Shown piece after piece: positions 12,677 to 17,341 of a stretch of 17,341 bases of DNA. The DNA lies in the NCBI GenBank assembly GCA_002342545.1, contig DDQE01000047.1, forward strand, positions 1 through 17,341. Direction: 5' to 3'. The first letter of the stretch is position 1, and each line of letters starts with the position of its first letter. The position numbers and the translations under genes were made by a program. The DNA comes from Caryophanales bacterium UBA2450. GTDB lineage: Bacteria; Bacillota_I; Bacilli_A; RFN20; CAG-826. Under the pieces are notes generated by a model. That model was not told where the DNA came from and did no database searches. It saw nothing but the letters and a program-made list of their open reading frames with translations.

Positions 12677-13603
12677 CTATATCATATCTCCAGCGTCACT
12701 TTTTCTAGCTTTCTTAAATAATTCTTTATCTTTTTTAGAATATTTTAATTTCTTAAATCCATCTTTTGAGCAAACCTCTAATTCAATAAAACCTGGATTA
12801 ATTTGAGGATGTCTTAATATTCTATTTTTACAAGGAATAACTTCATTTTTGCTAAATGCAATATATGAGTATTTCTCATCTTCATAAGGAGCATCTCCGC
12901 CTTTAATATCTTTATGTAATTTTGAGCGTGATACACGTGTAGAGAAGTGACACCATGTATTTAAACAAACTCCCATATGTGGACAAGGAGCGATAACATG
13001 AGCGCCAATAGAAATTAAGTAGTCTCTAATTTCTCTAATTAGAACAAATCCTTCTGGGGTACCTGGCTCCACAATGAGCATTATTTTATTAGTCATATCC
13101 CACATTTTATTAATCGCATTAATTCTTGAATTTTGATCTAACTCATTTAAAACATAACTAGAGATAACTAAGTCCGCCTTAATATCTAAATTATCTTTAG
13201 ATAAATCATAATTAATATAGTCAAAATTATGGAGAGTTTTACCAATCTCCATCATGTATTTATTTCTCTCTAATAATGTGAAGCTTTTAATATTTGGTAA
13301 TAGGTGAGAAGCCGCTAAAGAGGCAGAGCCGCTACCAGCTCCTACATCAATCACAGAATCGATATTTTGATCATATAATTCTAGAGTGTGTTTAAGTGCT
13401 TCCCCAAAAGCAGAATAGGTGGCTGGTAAACGATATACCGCATAGACTTTGGAAGTTAAAGAAGAGTTAATCAAATCATTCCCTTTATTAGAATTATTCT
13501 TATATTGCTCCATAATGTTGGAAGCAACATTTTTTAATTCTTTTAAAGAATAACCATCTAAAAGAGATTCTAATTGTAATTTATTGTCTAAAGGTAAATT
13601 CAT
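12677..13603 (-). CDS. Rsm22-type ribosomal small-subunit methyltransferase-like protein
   Basis: The 308-residue protein matches the Rsm22/METTL17 family. It has the pre-domain YAVYRLPATYSAFGEAL (54-70), the SAM-binding motif DVGAGSGSAS (86-95), LLERN (110-114), SSYVLNEL (148-155), and VEPGTPEGF (178-186). APCPHMGVC and TWCHF give Cys207, Cys213 and Cys218; YEDEKYSY and a late Cys278 follow. The four cysteines fit the iron-sulfur cluster site known in mitochondrial Rsm22/METTL17. These proteins associate with the small ribosomal subunit during assembly; the bacterial role is poorly known. It is the first gene of a three-gene minus-strand operon. No SD is seen; TATAAT on the minus strand (13616-13621) ends 12 nt before ATG, suggesting a very short leader. 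Confidence 0.88.
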   Translation of the reverse strand: MNLPLDNKLQLESLLDGYSLKELKNVASNIMEQYKNNSNKGNDLINSSLTSKVYAVYRLPATYSAFGEALKHTLELYDQNIDSVIDVGAGSGSASLAASHLLPNIKSFTLLERNKYMMEIGKTLHNFDYINYDLSKDNLDIKADLVISSYVLNELDQNSRINAINKMWDMTNKIMLIVEPGTPEGFVLIREIRDYLISIGAHVIAPCPHMGVCLNTWCHFSTRVSRSKLHKDIKGGDAPYEDEKYSYIAFSKNEVIPCKNRILRHPQINPGFIELEVCSKDGFKKLKYSKKDKELFKKARKSDAGDMI

Positions 13604-13615
13604 AAAGTCTTAATA

Positions 13616-13621
13616 ATTATA
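13616..13621 (-). promoter_or_regulatory. Probable -10 element of the rsm22-type operon
   Basis: A perfect TATAAT on the minus strand lies 12 nt before ATG 13603. The -35 region is weak. The expected leader is only about five bases. Confidence 0.45.
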
Positions 13622-13706
13622 ATCTTGAATAGCAAAATCTAACCACATTAATTTAGCAATTAAAGTTTTCTTAAAAAGTAGTATCGTTTTTACTCTTATC
13701 TATGAT

Positions 13707-13725
13707 AACATAATCGCGTTATGTT
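13707..13725. promoter_or_regulatory. Inverted repeat upstream of pnp
   Basis: AACATAA (13707-13713) and TTATGTT (13719-13725) pair perfectly around TCGCG. In RNA it forms a stem-loop shortly before the pnp SD-like AAAGGA (13731-13736); in DNA it could be an operator between the divergent genes. Confidence 0.4.
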
Positions 13726-13747
13726 TTTTAAAAGGAAAAAAGAAAAG

Positions 13748-15952
13748 ATGAAGAAAGTATTCGAATTAGAATTCGAAGGAAAGAAATTCGTTGTTGAAAC
13801 TGGCGAGATTGCCAAACAAGCCGACGGTGCTGTGCTTGTGAGATTAAACGAAACTGTTGTTCTTTCCACAGCATGTGCTTCTGATTTACCAAAAGAAGGC
13901 GACTTCTTCCCATTAACCGTTGGTTATGAAGAAAAACAATACGCCATTGGTAAAATCCCAGGATCCTTCTTAAGAAGAGAAGGTAGAGCAAGTGAACATG
14001 CTACATTAACAGCCCGATTAATTGACCGTCCTATCAGACCAATGTTCTCTGAAGGATTTAGAAACGAAGTGCAAATCGTTAACACAGTGATGTCTGTGGA
14101 TTTAGACTGCACTCCTGAAATGACCGCTATGCTTGGTTCGAGCTTAGCTCTTGGAATCTCTGATATTCCATTTGATGGACCAATTGCTGGGGTTTATGTT
14201 GGTAGAGTTGATGGTAAGTTCATCATTAACCCAACTGTTGAAGAAAGAGCCAAATCTGATATCAACTTAGCCGTTGCTGGTACCAAAGAAGCCATTAACA
14301 TGGTGGAAGCTGGTGCTGATCAAGTCAGCGAAGAAGATATGTTAGACGCTTTAATGTTTGGTCATGAAGCTATTAAAAAGCTTTGTGTCTGGCAAGAAAA
14401 AATCATTAAAGAAGTTGGCAAACCAAAAAGAGAAATCGAATTATATGTCTGTGATCCAGTCATTGAAAAAGATGTTACTGAAAGAGCAGAAGCTCGTTTA
14501 GTAAAAGCCATTTCTATCTTTGATAAACTCGAAAGACAAGATGCGATTGATGCGATTGAAAATGAAATTATCGATGACTATGACACAAGAAAATACGCGG
14601 ATGAAAAAGAACATCAAAAAGCTGTACACATGGTCAAAGAAACCTTAGAAAAATTAGTGGCTAAAGAAGTCAGAAGATTAATTACTGATGAAAAAATTAG
14701 ACCTGACGGACGTAAAGTTGATGAAATTAGACCACTTGACGCTCAAGTTGATTTACTCCCAAGAACACACGGCTCCGCGATGTTTACTAGAGGTCAAACT
14801 CAAGTTATCGCAGTGACCACTTTAGGAGCTAAGAGCGACGAACAAATTATTGATAATTTGACTGATGAAGAAACTAGACACTGGATGCATCATTATAACT
14901 TCCCACCATATTCTGTTGGTGAAGTTGGAAGAATGGGTAGCCCAGGAAGAAGAGAAATCGGTCACGGTGCATTAGGAGAAAGAGCTCTTTCTTACGTTAT
15001 TCCTAGTGCCGAAGAATTCCCATACACCATTAGAACAGTGGCAGAAGTTGTCGAATCTAATGGTAGTTCCTCTCAAGCTTCTATTTGTGCTTCTTGTATG
15101 TCTTTAATGGCAGCAGGTGTCCCAATTAAGGCTATGGTGAGCGGTATTGCTATGGGATTAATTAGTAGTGGACCACTTGACGGTAAACACCCATATACCA
15201 TTCTTACTGATATTCAAGGCTTAGAAGATCACTTCGGTGATATGGACTTCAAAGTCGCTGGTACAGAAAAAGGTATTACTGCTCTTCAAATGGATATCAA
15301 AATCAAAGGTGTCACTAAAGAAGTCTTACGTGAAGCCTTAGCTCAAGCTCATGGAGCACGTGCTAAGATTCGTGAAGTCATGAAAACCGCGATTAGTGAA
15401 CCACGTCCAGATGTTGGTAAGTACGCTCCTAAGATGGACACATTCTTCATTGATGTGGACAAGATTAGAGAAGTTATCGGAACAGGCGGCAAAGTCATTA
15501 ACGAAATCATTGCTCAATGTGACAATGTCAAAATTGACATTGAAGATAACGGACAAGTTACCTTATACCACATGGATAGAGAAGTCATCAACAAGGCTAA
15601 ACAAATTATTCTAGATATTGTCAGAGAAGCCAAAGTTGGTGAAGAATTCGTTGGTGAAGTCACCCGTGTAGAAGACTATGGAGCATTTGTTAAACTCTTT
15701 GGTAACGTCGAAGGCTTATGTCATGTCTCTCGCTTAGGCTGGGGATATGTCTCTAAAGCCAGTGATGTTGTTAAAGTTGGCGACAAACTCAAAGTTAGAG
15801 TCATCGAAATTGATGAACACGGCAAAGTTAAAGTCTCCGCGAAAGAGTTTATAGAAAAACCAGAAGGGTTTGTAGAGACCGAAGAAAGAAAATTAGAACA
15901 TCATAATCGTCCTGATAAATCTATCAAAGGTCCACGTAAATTCCGTAAATAA
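13748..15952 (+). CDS. pnp: Polyribonucleotide nucleotidyltransferase (PNPase)
   Basis: PNPase is the phosphorolytic 3'-5' exoribonuclease of mRNA decay. From this ATG the product has 734 residues and begins MKKVFELEFEGKKF, the standard family start. An in-frame ATG at 13721 would add nine basic residues and lies inside an inverted repeat, so it is less likely. Domains in order: first RNase PH core (about 1-140, with VVLSTA and RLIDRPIRPMF), helical linker (about 150-300), second RNase PH core (about 315-545, with FTRGQTQVIAV, SNGSSSQASICAS and catalytic Asp494, Asp500, Lys502 in EDHFGDMDFK), KH domain (about 555-615, with the GTGG loop), and S1 domain (about 625-695). All key residues are intact. 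A terminator follows. It stands apart from rpsO, its usual neighbour. Confidence 0.97.
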   Translation: MKKVFELEFEGKKFVVETGEIAKQADGAVLVRLNETVVLSTACASDLPKEGDFFPLTVGYEEKQYAIGKIPGSFLRREGRASEHATLTARLIDRPIRPMFSEGFRNEVQIVNTVMSVDLDCTPEMTAMLGSSLALGISDIPFDGPIAGVYVGRVDGKFIINPTVEERAKSDINLAVAGTKEAINMVEAGADQVSEEDMLDALMFGHEAIKKLCVWQEKIIKEVGKPKREIELYVCDPVIEKDVTERAEARLVKAISIFDKLERQDAIDAIENEIIDDYDTRKYADEKEHQKAVHMVKETLEKLVAKEVRRLITDEKIRPDGRKVDEIRPLDAQVDLLPRTHGSAMFTRGQTQVIAVTTLGAKSDEQIIDNLTDEETRHWMHHYNFPPYSVGEVGRMGSPGRREIGHGALGERALSYVIPSAEEFPYTIRTVAEVVESNGSSSQASICASCMSLMAAGVPIKAMVSGIAMGLISSGPLDGKHPYTILTDIQGLEDHFGDMDFKVAGTEKGITALQMDIKIKGVTKEVLREALAQAHGARAKIREVMKTAISEPRPDVGKYAPKMDTFFIDVDKIREVIGTGGKVINEIIAQCDNVKIDIEDNGQVTLYHMDREVINKAKQIILDIVREAKVGEEFVGEVTRVEDYGAFVKLFGNVEGLCHVSRLGWGYVSKASDVVKVGDKLKVRVIEIDEHGKVKVSAKEFIEKPEGFVETEERKLEHHNRPDKSIKGPRKFRK

Positions 15953-15969
15953 TTAAATTAAACAAAAAA

Positions 15970-15994
15970 ACTCTCGATTTATCGGGAGTTTTTA
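15970..15994 (+). terminator. Intrinsic terminator after pnp
   Basis: ACTCTCGA (15970-15977) pairs with TCGGGAGT (15982-15989, one G-U) around TTTA and runs into five T. Confidence 0.85.
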
Positions 15995-15995
15995 T

Positions 15996-16001
15996 TATAA
16001 T
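15996..16001 (+). promoter_or_regulatory. Possible -10 element of a leaderless oxidoreductase promoter
   Basis: TATAAT ends 8 nt before ATG 16010 and no Shine-Dalgarno intervenes. The matching -35 would lie within the pnp terminator and is weak. Confidence 0.4.
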
Positions 16002-16009
16002 AAAGTTAT

Positions 16010-17341
16010 ATGTATGATGTATTAATTATTGGCGCTGGCGTAGTCGGCGCAATGGTAGCTAGAAAGCTTTCACGTTATTCTCTTTCGGTTGCCCTATTAG
16101 AAAAAGAAAATGATGTTGGTAATGTCACTAGTAACGCTAATAGTGCCATTATCCATAGTGGTTATGATCCTGTTCCTGGAACTCTTAAAGCCAAACTTAA
16201 TGTTGAAGGAAATAAGATGTTTGACTTAATTAGTGAAGAACTAGATGTCCACTTTAAGCGTATTGGCTCTATGACTTTAGCTACTAGTGAAGAACAACTT
16301 AAAACTTTAAAAGAACTTCAAACTAGAGCTATAGCTAATGGAGTAGAAACTAGACTTTTAGATAAAGAAGAAACTAGAAAACTTGAACCAAATGTATCTA
16401 GTGAAGTTGTTGGCGCTTTGTTAGCCCCAACTGCCGGAATTATTGATCCATTTAATTTAGTGGTCCACGCAGTAGAAAATGCAGTGGATAACGGAGTCAA
16501 ATTATTCTTAGAACAAGAAGTAAAAGATATTAAATATCTTTCTGACCATTTTGAAGTCAAAACTGATAAAGCGACATTTGAGGCTAAAGTAGTTATTAAC
16601 TGCGCAGGTTTATATAGTGATGAAATCGCTAAGATGATTGAACCAATTGATTGGAAAATTAATCCAAGAAAAGGCGAATATTTTGTTTTAGATCACTATA
16701 AACTTGGTTTAGTTAATCACACCATCTTCCCTCTTCCAAGCGAAAAAGGAAAAGGAGTATTAGTTTCTTTAACTAGCTCTAATAACTATATTGTGGGACC
16801 AAGCTCTGAATTTGATATAGATAAAGACGATGTCTCTACTGACGCTGAAACTTTAGCTAATGTTAGAAAACAAGCAACTGATATGATTCCTTCTATTCCG
16901 TTTAATCAAGTGGTGAGAGTCTTTTCTGGAATGAGAGCCACCCCATCCACCCATGATTTTATTATTGAACCCGCTAAATCTAATAAATATTTCATTAATG
17001 TTGCGGGTATTGAATCTCCTGGACTTGCTTCTTCTCCTGCAATCGCGGAATATGTAGTAAATAACTATGTTTCTAAATTATTCAATTTAGAAGAGAAGAA
17101 AGACTATAATCCAAGAGTGAAAAAATATCATGTCTTAAATGATGTCTCTGAAGAAGAAAGAAATAGATTAATTAAAGAAAATCCAGAATATGGAAAAATT
17201 ATTTGTAGCTGTGAAAAAGTCTCTTTAGGAGAAATTAAAGATTTATTATCTCGTAGTGTTCCTCCTAAAACTGTTAAAGGGGTCAAAAGAAGATGTCGAG
17301 CCGGCTTTGGTAAATGTCAAGGCGGATTCTGTTCTCCAATG
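16010..17341 (+). CDS. FAD-dependent GlpA-like oxidoreductase with BFD-like Cys motif (cut by window end)
   Basis: 444 codons are present and the frame is still open at the right edge. The N-terminus YDVLIIGAGVVGAMVARKL is a dinucleotide-binding Rossmann motif (GxGxxG) with the ribose-binding Glu in LLEKE. SNANSAIIHSGYDP and CAGLYSDEIAKM are typical of the DAO/GlpA group of glycerol-3-phosphate dehydrogenase and 2-hydroxyacid oxidase relatives. The C-terminal part IICSCEKVSLGEI, then RRCRAGFGKCQGGFCSPM, is a BFD-like [2Fe-2S] domain with at least four cysteines, marking the anaerobic GlpA-type form that passes electrons to a partner. The exact substrate (glycerol 3-phosphate or another hydroxy compound) is not decided. 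A partner subunit might lie downstream, outside the window. No SD is present. Confidence 0.88.
   Translation, partial: MYDVLIIGAGVVGAMVARKLSRYSLSVALLEKENDVGNVTSNANSAIIHSGYDPVPGTLKAKLNVEGNKMFDLISEELDVHFKRIGSMTLATSEEQLKTLKELQTRAIANGVETRLLDKEETRKLEPNVSSEVVGALLAPTAGIIDPFNLVVHAVENAVDNGVKLFLEQEVKDIKYLSDHFEVKTDKATFEAKVVINCAGLYSDEIAKMIEPIDWKINPRKGEYFVLDHYKLGLVNHTIFPLPSEKGKGVLVSLTSSNNYIVGPSSEFDIDKDDVSTDAETLANVRKQATDMIPSIPFNQVVRVFSGMRATPSTHDFIIEPAKSNKYFINVAGIESPGLASSPAIAEYVVNNYVSKLFNLEEKKDYNPRVKKYHVLNDVSEEERNRLIKENPEYGKIICSCEKVSLGEIKDLLSRSVPPKTVKGVKRRCRAGFGKCQGGFCSPM

Noticed and set aside
13721..13747. Longer pnp start at ATG 13721
   Set aside because: It adds nine residues outside the family pattern and lies in an inverted repeat; ATG 13748 gives the standard beginning and has an SD-like AAAGGA upstream.
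1..17341. CRISPR array, insertion sequence or integrase
   Set aside because: No regularly spaced repeats, transposase or recombinase motifs were seen in any part of the window.

Overview
The window is low-GC Gram-positive DNA (Bacillota), most likely from an uncultured gut-type member of the Bacilli near Erysipelotrichales/RF39. The reasons are the AT-rich codon use, strong AAGGAGG ribosome binding sites on many genes, a truB-ribF-rpsO order, and a very large Ser/Thr-rich surface protein ending in one transmembrane helix plus a short basic tail with no LPXTG. TGA is a normal stop and Trp is TGG, so this is not a recoded Mycoplasma-type genome. The lineage call is inference.

Layout. 1-166: tail of an unidentified gene. 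204-1178: a YhcG/DUF1016 PDDEXK nuclease. 1192-3352: the housekeeping run truB (tRNA pseudouridine 55 synthase), ribF (riboflavin kinase/FAD synthetase) and rpsO (S15), with a structured leader before rpsO and a terminator after it. 3431-3984 (minus): a YafQ-type toxin with a DinJ/RelB-type antitoxin, with a readable promoter and operator. 3985-4851: a long non-coding stretch holding inverted repeats, a good sigma-A promoter (4460-4488) and a leader of about 357 nt that looks like a structured RNA. 4852-8460: a 1202-aa exported Ig-like surface protein. 8580-10376: three tightly packed unrecognised genes (small P-loop NTPase, 2-TM membrane protein, 51-aa charged protein) closed by a terminator at 10416. 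10448-10779: gene-free. 10780-13603 (minus): an Rsm22-type methyltransferase, acyltransferase-3 membrane protein and DegV operon. 13748-15952: pnp (PNPase). 16010 to the window end: an FAD-dependent GlpA-like oxidoreductase with a C-terminal BFD-like Cys motif, cut by the window.

How it fits together. In many Firmicutes pnp directly follows rpsO. Here about 10.4 kb separates them: the toxin-antitoxin pair, the surface-protein locus, the P-loop/2-TM cluster and the minus-strand operon. The best candidate for something undescribed is 4460-10447: promoter, structured leader RNA, giant surface protein, imperfect hairpin, P-loop NTPase, 2-TM protein, micro-ORF, terminator. It could be one transcription unit or two. 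A second pattern is that truB, the oxidoreductase and the Rsm22 gene lack a Shine-Dalgarno and have a -10-like hexamer 7-12 nt before the start codon, suggesting leaderless or nearly leaderless mRNAs beside SD-led ones.
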